From the NCBI GenBank assembly GCA_947650285.1, contig CANTFL010001445.1, forward strand, positions 496,001-560,000: a stretch of DNA of 64,000 bases. The letters run 5' to 3'. The notes beneath the pieces were generated by a model, which was not told where the DNA came from, made no database searches, and was given only the letters and a program-made list of their open reading frames with translations. The first letter of the stretch is position 1, and every line of letters begins with the position of its first letter. The position numbers were made by a program, and so were the translations under genes. Shown here piece after piece: positions 43,161 to 55,288 of this stretch. This stretch comes from Hyaloperonospora brassicae (taxonomy: Eukaryota; Oomycota; Peronosporomycetes; Peronosporales; Peronosporaceae).

Positions 43161-45259
43161 TGAATTTTAACAGACGCCCTCGTGTGGTGGCTCTGTAAGA
43201 AGAGTTATTGGCAGTCTACCAACGAAAGACCACAGCGATAAGGAATGTGCAAACGTAAAAAAACGTAGCCGGAGCGCGGCAAGAAGAGTCCGAACAGCAC
43301 AAGGAAATAAAACCAAGCCGACGGGGGTGGAAGGGAATGTCCAACCCGACGACGTGGCCATCGACGATTCACATGATACCTGAAGAGCCCGCGCGCGGTG
43401 GGATCCCGACCTCAAAAGAGTATGGTGAAGCGCGACACGCGCAGTCCTGTCTGATGTGGAAGTGGCGGCAAAATCTCCTTTGCGCCGAGAGAAAAAAGTC
43501 GGTATAACTGGACATTAACGAGGTGGAGGAGATGGCGGTGTTCGTAAAACTATCTCAGAAGGCTTAGTATCAGCTGGGGCTGCGGACGACAGCGTGAAAA
43601 AAAGTTCACGAAGAGGATGCAGAGGATCGGTACCTGTAGGAAATAGGAGAAATTATGGTTAATGACTTCTATATCAAAACGCGCGCCAGACGCGTTTCGG
43701 CTTCCCACCGGGGGCCTCGTCAGTGTCTTAATCAATCTAGAAGTGAGATCTTGCTCTATCCTGCGCTCTACGACTAAGAACCTCCTAAACTTAGTGTAAC
43801 CCCACCAATCATCCACTACAGCTACCAAACCTGGCAGCTGGGGCGTCGACCCGGAAAGGAGTGTCCGCTATGACATCTCCACTTCCAACAGTACCAGCAT
43901 CATCGGCGCCGTCACGGGAAGGCATTTACCGCAAGTAAGAAGTATTCTGTCGAAGACGCTGACCGTCGAGGAAGAGGTAGCGTGCACGGCGGAGATGAGA
44001 TGGCAGGTAAATTAAGCGACGATTAGGAAGTGGAAGGAGGCGAAGAAGGCGCCTGCGATGTGAAGTGAACGAAAGATGCGGTAAATAGAGTTGCATGAGG
44101 TAATAGAACTAGCCCAGGCCAAAAGCAAAGGAAAGGCGGTAACCCCGGGGTCACGGCAGTAGCTCATGGACAATGTAGCCCTGGACTAGGTAGTAGCGTG
44201 GTTAAAAGACGTGCCGCAGGTGATGGAGGTGTAGATTCCGAATAAGATATTTTCGACAGTAAAACGTGCGATATTATAGAAGTGTGTGTGCGTGGGGAGA
44301 TGCGAAATAGATATATTCATAGTCGCCATTGAGAATCAGGTGTGTTCTGAAGATACATTGTCGATAGGCGTAAATAAGAGCCAGAAACGTTTTTGCACGT
44401 ACCGTATGCAGCTGCGAGTAACGTGATAAAAAGTGTGTTGAACATTTCGAGGCCCATCGTTACAGGAACTATATTGTTCCGACATTGAGGGAGATTGTGC
44501 ACACACCATCTTTAAAGCGGCGTACATGACCCAGTTGAACGGAAATAATGCCGATAGGCGGACGGTGTGTAAGAGCGTATAATTAGGCGGATCTAAGGCG
44601 CAGTTCGCAGCGCATGCCTATAGGCTAAACAACGAATACGTAAAGGTACGTGGACGACGCAGGTCGTCGTATCTTTGGTATAGCAGGTCGATATTCAGAC
44701 AAGGAAAAAGACAACAGCCGATCTAATGGGTTGAATGAGAGATGCCCTGTGCTTGATGTCAACTGTCGGTGTACAAAGTGAGGAATATCGCAACATTGCA
44801 ATTGCTGGTTTAAGCAAGAATCCTAGTGAACAATGAAAGGCGATGGACAGACGAATTAGAGAAAAGTAAGACAACCAGAAAGGAGAGTGCGATTCAGCGT
44901 GCAACCTACCAAGTAATTTTTTAGTGAATACCGAAGTAAAAAAGCAAAAAAAGTGCGAGCGTAAATCACGACCCGACGGGAACTGTGGGGAACACGGATG
45001 ATACTGATACGGCACAATTGGCGGTAAATCTCGTAAGTTTTTCACTATGCTAGTTATGGTATGATCTGAAAATAGAGATCCGAAAGAAGGGTAGAGAGAG
45101 CGTAGAAGTAGGGCAGCCAATGAGGTAGCGGCGTCACGACTGGAGGATGAATGCCTGTTCAGAGAAAAATAGCCAACTATTCGAGCGGGCGACCAACAGC
45201 CTCAGCATAGGGCAAACCTGCAATCGAAGAAGAACCGGATATATAAGACGTACTTCCCT
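43161..45259 (+). other. Purine-rich decayed sequence upstream of the SET-like copy
   Basis: The plus strand is markedly rich in A and G. It shows broken frames with charged, coiled-coil-like peptides, for example LPQVRSILSKTLTVEEEVA (about 43,926-43,985) and ELAQAKSKGKAV near 44,110. No family was recognised. Because it leads into the SET-like remnant on the same strand, it may be the 5' part of the same former gene or element. Confidence 0.35.
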
Positions 45260-46470
45260 CAGACGTGGCCGCCACCAAGCAGCAATATACCTCCAATTTC
45301 AGAGCAGGCGGACTACGCAAGCGGTGCGGCACTAGCGCAGCCGTGCACGCGCGCTCGTACTTGCTCTGGAGATGGAGGAGAAATTACGCGCTTTCGGTGA
45401 GGGACCGCAAAATTTTCGGATATGCGCAGGCAGAAGAAGAGATTCGACCAACAGAAACAAGCGAAGTACGCCAATATAATACTTCGGCCTTCGAAGGACG
45501 ACGAGAGAAAAGCATGACCGGAAGAATATGAAGCTGAGAGGCTGCAGCATTGTCGTTGAAGCCACCGAGATACGTTATCCGACGAACGAAGCCGGCAACA
45601 GGAATGGCGATGAATAGAAGCACGGAGAGGGACCAGACGACGGCATTGAGTGGGATGACGTGGGTGCAGATAACGAAAAAGGGGCTCGGCGAGGTGATAG
45701 ACATCACCCGAGATATTGGCAAAGAGGATTGCGGCATCCCCTGAGACCTGTAAATGGATTTTCGAAGCCGTGCACCAAGGGTAGCAAGTCGCGTGGCCCG
45801 CGGACGTGCCGCAGGCGATGAAGATGCTGAACACTGAGCGGAAATTGTTTGCAAACGAGAGAGGAGAGAGGAGAAGCGCGGATGCATGGAGAGATGCGAG
45901 ATCACTGGGTGCGAACGCCGCAAAGAATCAAGTTTGCGAAGAAGAAACGTGCACACCGAGTACTAAGAGGTGACAGAACCGAATCCGTGTGTGTCGCCTG
46001 TAGCTGAAGGGCACACGTCAATGAACAGGCGTGTACACCGCCAGGCTAATCGCGTCAGGAACATTGGTGGGACAGAACTGGGGTACGTGAATACTGACCT
46101 CGCCGCCGAACGTAGCCTATAGATAGCGGATACGAGAAGGGAGACGGGGAACGGCAGGCGTATGTGGGTATAGAGCAAGGTAGCTCGAGGTCCCGGTCCA
46201 TCACACACCCTGCGATTTAATACGTGGCACGTCGAATTGCGAGACCGGTGCAAGGTCGTCGTATCGATTAAGTCGTAAAAGATTATCATGACCTGCAAGA
46301 AATTGTCACCGATTACACTAAGCGCATTGGGGATCCGCTGAATTCCAACGACAGTTTATCCTATGAGGACAAAAATAACGCCGCCACTAACCTGCTTGAG
46401 ATTAATCAAGAAGCACAGAACGCTGTCAAAGGGGAAGAAAAGAAGTTAAAAGTAGACCAGGACCGGCAGA
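45260..46470 (+). pseudogene. Decayed SET-domain-like coding sequence, left copy
   Basis: This corresponds stretch by stretch to 61,390-62,620. AAVHARSYLLWRWRRNYALS (45,340-45,400) parallels [36 protein letters not shown] (45,689-45,736) parallels GEVVDLTQVTEEDDES. IVTDYTKRIGDPL (about 46,298-46,336) parallels ITADYTGRTGDPL. Many stops and frameshifts occur, so no protein is made. From 45,681 on it is part of the first unit of the 1,165-bp tandem array. Confidence 0.6.
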
Positions 46471-49400
46471 TAAGAGGAGCCGTGTCTTATAAGCAGATAT
46501 CAGAAAATGCGGAAAGTTCAAGCGGAAAACGCAACCCAGTATCGGACAAAGTCATGACGGAATCAGAGAGCCGAATAAGGACTTGTCGACCGGCGAAAGC
46601 CAATAACGCGTTCTATATAGTCTGATCGTACGCGGGAGCAGGTCTTAGATGCCGCAAATACGTCATCTTAAAGCAAAAACCCGAGCAAGAGATGTCATAG
46701 AAATCGGGACCCCCATTAAGGAAAGCCCGATACGAAAACCATAACGAAAACTAGATAGTCGAATAAGGAATTGTCGACCGCAGCAATACATATCGTGACC
46801 AACTATAAGTAGCATACCTGGGCGCAGGTCATGGTAACGAAAAAAGGGGCTCGGCGAGGTGATAGACATCACCCGAGATATTGGCAAAGAGGATTGCGGC
46901 ATCCCCTGAGACCTGTAAATGGATTTTCGAAGCCGTGCACCAAGGGTAGCAAGTCGCGTGGCCCGCGGACGTGCCGCAGGTGATGAAGATGCTGAACACT
47001 GAGCGGAAATTGTTTGCAAACGAGAGAGGAGAGAGGAGAAGCGCGGATGCATGGAGAGATGCGAGATCACTGGGTGCGAACGCCGCAAAGAATCAAGTTT
47101 GCGAAGAAGAAACGTGCACACCGAGTACTAAGAGGTGACAGAACCGAATCCGTGTGTGTCGCCTGTAGCTGAAGGGCACACGTCAATGAACAGGCGTGTA
47201 CACCGCCAGGCTAATCGCGTCAGGAACATTGGTGGGACAGAACTGGGGTACGTGAATACTGACCTCGCCGCCGAACGTAGCCTATAGATAGCGGATACGA
47301 GAAGGGAGACGGGGAACGGCAGGCGTATGTGGGTATAGAGCAAGGTAGCTCGAGGTCCCGGTCCATCGCACACCCTGCGATTTAATACGTGGCACGTCGA
47401 ATTGCGAGACCGGTGCAAGGTCGTCGTATCGATTAAGTCGTAAAAGATTATCATGACCTGCAAGAAATTGTCACCGATTACACTAAGCGCATTGGGGATC
47501 CGCTGAATTCCAACGACAGTTTATCCTATGAGGACAAAAATAACGCCGCCACTAACCTGCTTGAGATTAATCAAGAAGCACAGAACGCTGTCAAAGGGGA
47601 AGAAAAGAAGTTAAAAGTAGACCAGGACCGGCAGATAAGAGGAGCCGTGTCTTATAAGCAGATATCAGAAAATGCGGAAAGTTCAAGCGGAAAACGCAAC
47701 CCAGTATCGGACAAAGTCATGACGGAATCAGAGAGCCGAATAAGGACTTGTCGACCGGCGAAAGCCAATAACGCGTTCTATATAGTCTGATCGTACGCGG
47801 GAGCAGGTCTTAGATGCCGCAAATACGTCATCTTAAAGCAAAAACCCGAGCAAGAGATGTCATAGAAATCGGGACCCCCATTAAGGAAAGCCCGATACGA
47901 AAACCATAACGAAAACTAGATAGTCGAATAAGGAATTGTCGACCGCAGCAATACATATCGTGACCAACTATAAGTAGCATACCTGGGCGCAGGTCATGGT
48001 AACGAAAAAAGGGGCTCGGCGAGGTGATAGACATCACCCGAGATATTGGCAAAGAGGATTGCGGCATCCCCTGAGACCTGTAAATGGATTTTCGAAGCCG
48101 TGCACCAAGGGTAGCAAGTCGCGTGGCCCGCGGACGTGCCGCAGGTGATGAAGATGCTGAACACTGAGCGGAAATTGTTTGCAAACGAGAGAGGAGAGAG
48201 GAGAAGCGCGGATGCATGGAGAGATGCGAGATCACTGGGTGCGAACGCCGCAAAGAATCAAGTTTGCGAAGAAGAAACGTGCACACCGAGTACTAAGAGG
48301 TGACAGAACCGAATCCGTGTGTGTCGCCTGTAGCTGAAGGGCACACGTCAATGAACAGGCGTGTACACCGCCAGGCTAATCGCGTCAGGAACATTGGTGG
48401 GACAGAACTGGGGTACGTGAATACTGACCTCGCCGCCGAACGTAGCCTATAGATAGCGGATACGAGAAGGGAGACGGGGAACGGCAGGCGTATGTGGGTA
48501 TAGAGCAAGGTAGCTCGAGGTCCCGGTCCATCGCACACCCTGCGATTTAATACGTGGCACGTCGAATTGCGAGACCGGTGCAAGGTCGTCGTATCGATTA
48601 AGTCGTAAAAGATTATCATGACCTGCAAGAAATTGTCACCGATTACACTAAGCGCATTGGGGATCCGCTGAATTCCAACGACAGTTTATCCTATGAGGAC
48701 AAAAATAACGCCGCCACTAACCTGCTTGAGATTAATCAAGAAGCACAGAACGCTGTCAAAGGGGAAGAAAAGAAGTTAAAAGTAGACCAGGACCGGCAGA
48801 TAAGAGGAGCCGTGTCTTATAAGCAGATATCAGAAAATGCGGAAAGTTCAAGCGGAAAACGCAACCCAGTATCGGACAAAGTCATGACGGAATCAGAGAG
48901 CCGAATAAGGACTTGTCGACCGGCGAAAGCCAATAACGCGTTCTATATAGTCTGATCGTACGCGGGAGCAGGTCTTAGATGCCGCAAATACGTCATCTTA
49001 AAGCAAAAACCCGAGCAAGAGATGTCATAGAAATCGGGACCCCCATTAAGGAAAGCCCGATACGAAAACCATAACGAAAACTAGATAGTCGAATAAGGAA
49101 TTGTCGACCGCAGCAATACATATCGTGACCAACTATAAGTAGCATACCTGGGCGCAGGTCATGGTAACGAAAAAAGGGGCTCGGCGAGGTGATAGACATC
49201 ACCCGAGATATTGGCAAAGAGGATTGCGGCATCCCCTGAGACCTGTAAATGGATTTTCGAAGCCGTGCACCAAGGGTAGCAAGTCGCGTGGCCCGCGGAC
49301 GTGCCGCAGGTGATGAAGATGCTGAACACTGAGCGGAAATTGTTTGCAAACGAGAGAGGAGAGAGGAGAAGCGCGGATGCATGGAGAGATGCGAGATCAC

Positions 49401-52400
49401 TGGGTGCGAACGCCGCAAAGAATCAAGTTTGCGAAGAAGAAACGTGCACACCGAGTACTAAGAGGTGACAGAACCGAATCCGTGTGTGTCGCCTGTAGCT
49501 GAAGGGCACACGTCAATGAACAGGCGTGTACACCGCCAGGCTAATCGCGTCAGGAACATTGGTGGGACAGAACTGGGGTACGTGAATACTGACCTCGCCG
49601 CCGAACGTAGCCTATAGATAGCGGATACGAGAAGGGAGACGGGGAACGGCAGGCGTATGTGGGTATAGAGCAAGGTAGCTCGAGGTCCCGGTCCATCGCA
49701 CACCCTGCGATTTAATACGTGGCACGTCGAATTGCGAGACCGGTGCAAGGTCGTCGTATCGATTAAGTCGTAAAAGATTATCATGACCTGCAAGAAATTG
49801 TCACCGATTACACTAAGCGCATTGGGGATCCGCTGAATTCCAACGACAGTTTATCCTATGAGGACAAAAATAACGCCGCCACTAACCTGCTTGAGATTAA
49901 TCAAGAAGCACAGAACGCTGTCAAAGGGGAAGAAAAGAAGTTAAAAGTAGACCAGGACCGGCAGATAAGAGGAGCCGTGTCTTATAAGCAGATATCAGAA
50001 AATGCGGAAAGTTCAAGCGGAAAACGCAACCCAGTATCGGACAAAGTCATGACGGAATCAGAGAGCCGAATAAGGACTTGTCGACCGGCGAAAGCCAATA
50101 ACGCGTTCTATATAGTCTGATCGTACGCGGGAGCAGGTCTTAGATGCCGCAAATACGTCATCTTAAAGCAAAAACCCGAGCAAGAGATGTCATAGAAATC
50201 GGGACCCCCATTAAGGAAAGCCCGATACGAAAACCATAACGAAAACTAGATAGTCGAATAAGGAATTGTCGACCGCAGCAATACATATCGTGACCAACTA
50301 TAAGTAGCATACCTGGGCGCAGGTCATGGTAACGAAAAAAGGGGCTCGGCGAGGTGATAGACATCACCCGAGATATTGGCAAAGAGGATTGCGGCATCCC
50401 CTGAGACCTGTAAATGGATTTTCGAAGCCGTGCACCAAGGGTAGCAAGTCGCGTGGCCCGCGGACGTGCCGCAGGTGATGAAGATGCTGAACACTGAGCG
50501 GAAATTGTTTGCAAACGAGAGAGGAGAGAGGAGAAGCGCGGATGCATGGAGAGATGCGAGATCACTGGGTGCGAACGCCGCAAAGAATCAAGTTTGCGAA
50601 GAAGAAACGTGCACACCGAGTACTAAGAGGTGACAGAACCGAATCCGTGTGTGTCGCCTGTAGCTGAAGGGCACACGTCAATGAACAGGCGTGTACACCG
50701 CCAGGCTAATCGCGTCAGGAACATTGGTGGGACAGAACTGGGGTACGTGAATACTGACCTCGCCGCCGAACGTAGCCTATAGATAGCGGATACGAGAAGG
50801 GAGACGGGGAACGGCAGGCGTATGTGGGTATAGAGCAAGGTAGCTCGAGGTCCCGGTCCATCGCACACCCTGCGATTTAATACGTGGCACGTCGAATTGC
50901 GAGACCGGTGCAAGGTCGTCGTATCGATTAAGTCGTAAAAGATTATCATGACCTGCAAGAAATTGTCACCGATTACACTAAGCGCATTGGGGATCCGCTG
51001 AATTCCAACGACAGTTTATCCTATGAGGACAAAAATAACGCCGCCACTAACCTGCTTGAGATTAATCAAGAAGCACAGAACGCTGTCAAAGGGGAAGAAA
51101 AGAAGTTAAAAGTAGACCAGGACCGGCAGATAAGAGGAGCCGTGTCTTATAAGCAGATATCAGAAAATGCGGAAAGTTCAAGCGGAAAACGCAACCCAGT
51201 ATCGGACAAAGTCATGACGGAATCAGAGAGCCGAATAAGGACTTGTCGACCGGCGAAAGCCAATAACGCGTTCTATATAGTCTGATCGTACGCGGGAGCA
51301 GGTCTTAGATGCCGCAAATACGTCATCTTAAAGCAAAAACCCGAGCAAGAGATGTCATAGAAATCGGGACCCCCATTAAGGAAAGCCCGATACGAAAACC
51401 ATAACGAAAACTAGATAGTCGAATAAGGAATTGTCGACCGCAGCAATACATATCGTGACCAACTATAAGTAGCATACCTGGGCGCAGGTCATGGTAACGA
51501 AAAAAGGGGCTCGGCGAGGTGATAGACATCACCCGAGATATTGTCAAAGAGGATTGCGGCATCCCCTGAGACCTGTAAATGGATTTTCGAAGCCGTGCAC
51601 CAAGGGTAGCAAGTCGCGTGGCCCGCGGACGTGCCGCAGGTGATGAAGATGCTGAACACTGAGCGGAAATTGTTTGCAAACGAGAGAGGAGAGAGGAGAA
51701 GCGCGGATGCATGGAGAGATGCGAGATCACTGGGTGCGAACGCCGCAAAGAATCAAGTTTGCGAAGAAGAAACGTGCACACCGAGTACTAAGAGGTGACA
51801 GAACCGAATCCGTGTGTGTCGCCTGTAGCTGAAGGGCACACGTCAATGAACAGGCGTGTACACCGCCAGGCTAATCGCGTCAGGAACATTGGTGGGACAG
51901 AACTGGGGTACGTGAATACTGACCTCGCCGCCGAACGTAGCCTATAGATAGCGGATACGAGAAGGGAGACGGGGAACGGCAGGCGTATGTGGGTATAGAG
52001 CAAGGTAGCTCGAGGTCCCGGTCCATCGCACACCCTGCGATTTAATACGTGGCACGTCGAATTGCGAGACCGGTGCAAGGTCGTCGTATCGATTAAGTCG
52101 TAAAAGATTATCATGACCTGCAAGAAATTGTCACCGATTACACTAAGCGCATTGGGGATCCGCTGAATTCCAACGACAGTTTATCCTATGAGGACAAAAA
52201 TAACGCCGCCACTAACCTGCTTGAGATTAATCAAGAAGCACAGAACGCTGTCAAAGGGGAAGAAAAGAAGTTAAAAGTAGACCAGGACCGGCAGATAAGA
52301 GGAGCCGTGTCTTATAAGCAGATATCAGAAAATGCGGAAAGTTCAAGCGGAAAACGCAACCCAGTATCGGACAAAGTCATGACGGAATCAGAGAGCCGAA

Positions 52401-54990
52401 TAAGGACTTGTCGACCGGCGAAAGCCAATAACGCGTTCTATATAGTCTGATCGTACGCGGGAGCAGGTCTTAGATGCCGCAAATACGTCATCTTAAAGCA
52501 AAAACCCGAGCAAGAGATGTCATAGAAATCGGGACCCCCATTAAGGAAAGCCCGATACGAAAACCATAACGAAAACTAGATAGTCGAATAAGGAATTGTC
52601 GACCGCAGCAATACATATCGTGACCAACTATAAGTAGCATACCTGGGCGCAGGTCATGGTAACGAAAAAAGGGGCTCGGCGAGGTGATAGACATCACCCG
52701 AGATATTGTCAAAGAGGATTGCGGCATCCCCTGAGACCTGTAAATGGATTTTCGAAGCCGTGCACCAAGGGTAGCAAGTCGCGTGGCCCGCGGACGTGCC
52801 GCAGGTGATGAAGATGCTGAACACTGAGCGGAAATTGTTTGCAAACGAGAGAGGAGAGAGGAGAAGCGCGGATGCATGGAGAGATGCGAGATCACTGGGT
52901 GCGAACGCCGCAAAGAATCAAGTTTGCGAAGAAGAAACGTGCACACCGAGTACTAAGAGGTGACAGAACCGAATCCGTGTGTGTCGCCTGTAGCTGAAGG
53001 GCACACGTCAATGAACAGGCGTGTACACCGCCAGGCTAATCGCGTCAGGAACATTGGTGGGACAGAACTGGGGTACGTGAATACTGACCTCGCCGCCGAA
53101 CGTAGCCTATAGATAGCGGATACGAGAAGGGAGACGGGGAACGGCAGGCGTATGTGGGTATAGAGCAAGGTAGCTCGAGGTCCCGGTCCATCGCACACCC
53201 TGCGATTTAATACGTGGCACGTCGAATTGCGAGACCGGTGCAAGGTCGTCGTATCGATTAAGTCGTAAAAGATTATCATGACCTGCAAGAAATTGTCACC
53301 GATTACACTAAGCGCATTGGGGATCCGCTGAATTCCAACGACAGTTTATCCTATGAGGACAAAAATAACGCCGCCACTAACCTGCTTGAGATTAATCAAG
53401 AAGCACAGAACGCTGTCAAAGGGGAAGAAAAGAAGTTAAAAGTAGACCAGGACCGGCAGATAAGAGGAGCCGTGTCTTATAAGCAGATATCAGAAAATGC
53501 GGAAAGTTCAAGCGGAAAACGCAACCCAGTATCGGACAAAGTCATGACGGAATCAGAGAGCCGAATAAGGACTTGTCGACCGGCGAAAGCCAATAACGCG
53601 TTCTATATAGTCTGATCGTACGCGGGAGCAGGTCTTAGATGCCGCAAATACGTCATCTTAAAGCAAAAACCCGAGCAAGAGATGTCATAGAAATCGGGAC
53701 CCCCATTAAGGAAAGCCCGATACGAAAACCATAACGAAAACTAGATAGTCGAATAAGGAATTGTCGACCGCAGCAATACATATCGTGACCAACTATAAGT
53801 AGCATACCTGGGCGCAGGTCATGGTAACGAAAAAAGGGGCTCGGCGAGGTGATAGACATCACCCGAGATATTGTCAAAGAGGATTGCGGCATCCCCTGAG
53901 ACCTGTAAATGGATTTTCGAAGCCGTGCACCAAGGGTAGCAAGTCGCGTGGCCCGCGGACGTGCCGCAGGTGATGAAGATGCTGAACACTGAGCGGAAAT
54001 TGTTTGCAAACGAGAGAGGAGAGAGGAGAAGCGCGGATGCATGGAGAGATGCGAGATCACTGGGTGCGAACGCCGCAAAGAATCAAGTTTGCGAAGAAGA
54101 AACGTGCACACCGAGTACTAAGAGGTGACAGAACCGAATCCGTGTGTGTCGCCTGTAGCTGAAGGGCACACGTCAATGAACAGGCGTGTACACCGCCAGG
54201 CTAATCGCGTCAGGAACATTGGTGGGACAGAACTGGGGTACGTGAATACTGACCTCGCCGCCGAACGTAGCCTATAGATAGCGGATACGAGAAGGGAGAC
54301 GGGGAACGGCAGGCGTATGTGGGTATAGAGCAAGGTAGCTCGAGGTCCCGGTCCATCGCACACCCTGCGATTTAATACGTGGCACGTCGAATTGCGAGAC
54401 CGGTGCAAGGTCGTCGTATCGATTAAGTCGTAAAAGGTTATCATGACCTGCAAGAAATTGTCACCGATTACACTAAGCGCATTGGGGATCCGCTGAATTC
54501 CAACGACAGTTTATCCTATGAGGACAAAAATAACGCCGCCACTAACCTGCTTGAGATTAATCAAGAAGCACAGAACGCTGTCAAAGGGGAAGAAAAGAAG
54601 TTAAAAGTAGACCAGGACCGGCAGATAAGAGGAGCCGTGTCTTATAAGCAGATATCAGAAAATGCGGAAAGTTCAAGCGGAAAACGCAACCCAGTATCGG
54701 ACAAAGTCATGACGGAATCAGAGAGCCGAATAAGGACTTGTCGACCGGCGAAAGTCAATTACGCGTTCTATATAGTCTGATCAAACGCGGGGGCAGGTCT
54801 TAGATGCCGCAAATACGTCATCTTAAAGCAAAAACCCGAGCAAGAGATGTCATAGAAATCGGGACCCCCATTAAGGAAAGCCCGATACGAAAACCGTAAC
54901 GAAAACTAGATAGTCGAATAAGGAATTGTCGACCGCAGCAATACATATCGTGACCAACTATAAGTAGCATACCTGGGCGCAGGTCATGGT
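45681..54990 (+). repeat. Tandem array: eight 1,165-bp units
   Basis: Taking GGGGCTCGGCGAGG as the unit start, units begin at 45,681, 46,846, 48,011, 49,176, 50,341, 51,506, 52,671 and 53,836. The last ends about 10 bp short, at 54,990. Units are nearly identical. The few variants include CGATG versus TGATG in unit 1 only, ATTGTC in units 6-8 against ATTGGC in units 1-5, and several changes at the end of unit 8. Each unit holds about 780 bp of the decayed SET-like sequence followed by about 380 bp of tail with internal sub-repeats. Minus-strand frames of 152 and 111 residues recur in every unit but have no motif. Confidence 0.97.
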
Positions 54991-55288
54991 AGCCGCTAGC
55001 ACGCCATTCGAAACAAAAACCGAGCAAGAGATGTCAGGTAACGTCGGGACCGATGGAAGGGAAAACGTTAAAGGCGTTCCTACACTGCCCATGAACGGAC
55101 CGTCATAAGTAGCCAGATCGAGTTGGTAAAAGAGGAAGCATTCTAGAGAATTAGTTGGAGGTGGACGTAGGCCGAGTCCGGCTAAGGGGTACCAGGTGCT
55201 CATAAGGGACTGATTGATAAATGCGATCGATTCTATGTAATCAGAGGAGATAAAAAAACCGAGCAACAGACGGCGTTGAACGCCAGGA
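54990..55288. repeat. Diverged tail sub-repeats right of the array
   Basis: Copies of a word near AAAACCGAGCAAGAGATGTC occur at 54,832 (last array unit), 55,015 and 55,256, spaced about 180 and 240 bp. A GAATAAGGAnTTGTCGACC word recurs twice within every array unit about 185 bp apart. The array tail thus derives from a sequence already repeated at low copy. Confidence 0.6.

Noticed and set aside
46663..54453. Recurrent minus-strand frames of 152 and 111 residues in each array unit taken as a gene family
   Set aside because: Their identity is explained by the near-identical tandem units. They have no motifs and lie opposite to the recognisable SET-like coding strand.
45681..54990. CRISPR-like array
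   Set aside because: Units are 1,165 bp with no spacers, and the genome is eukaryotic.
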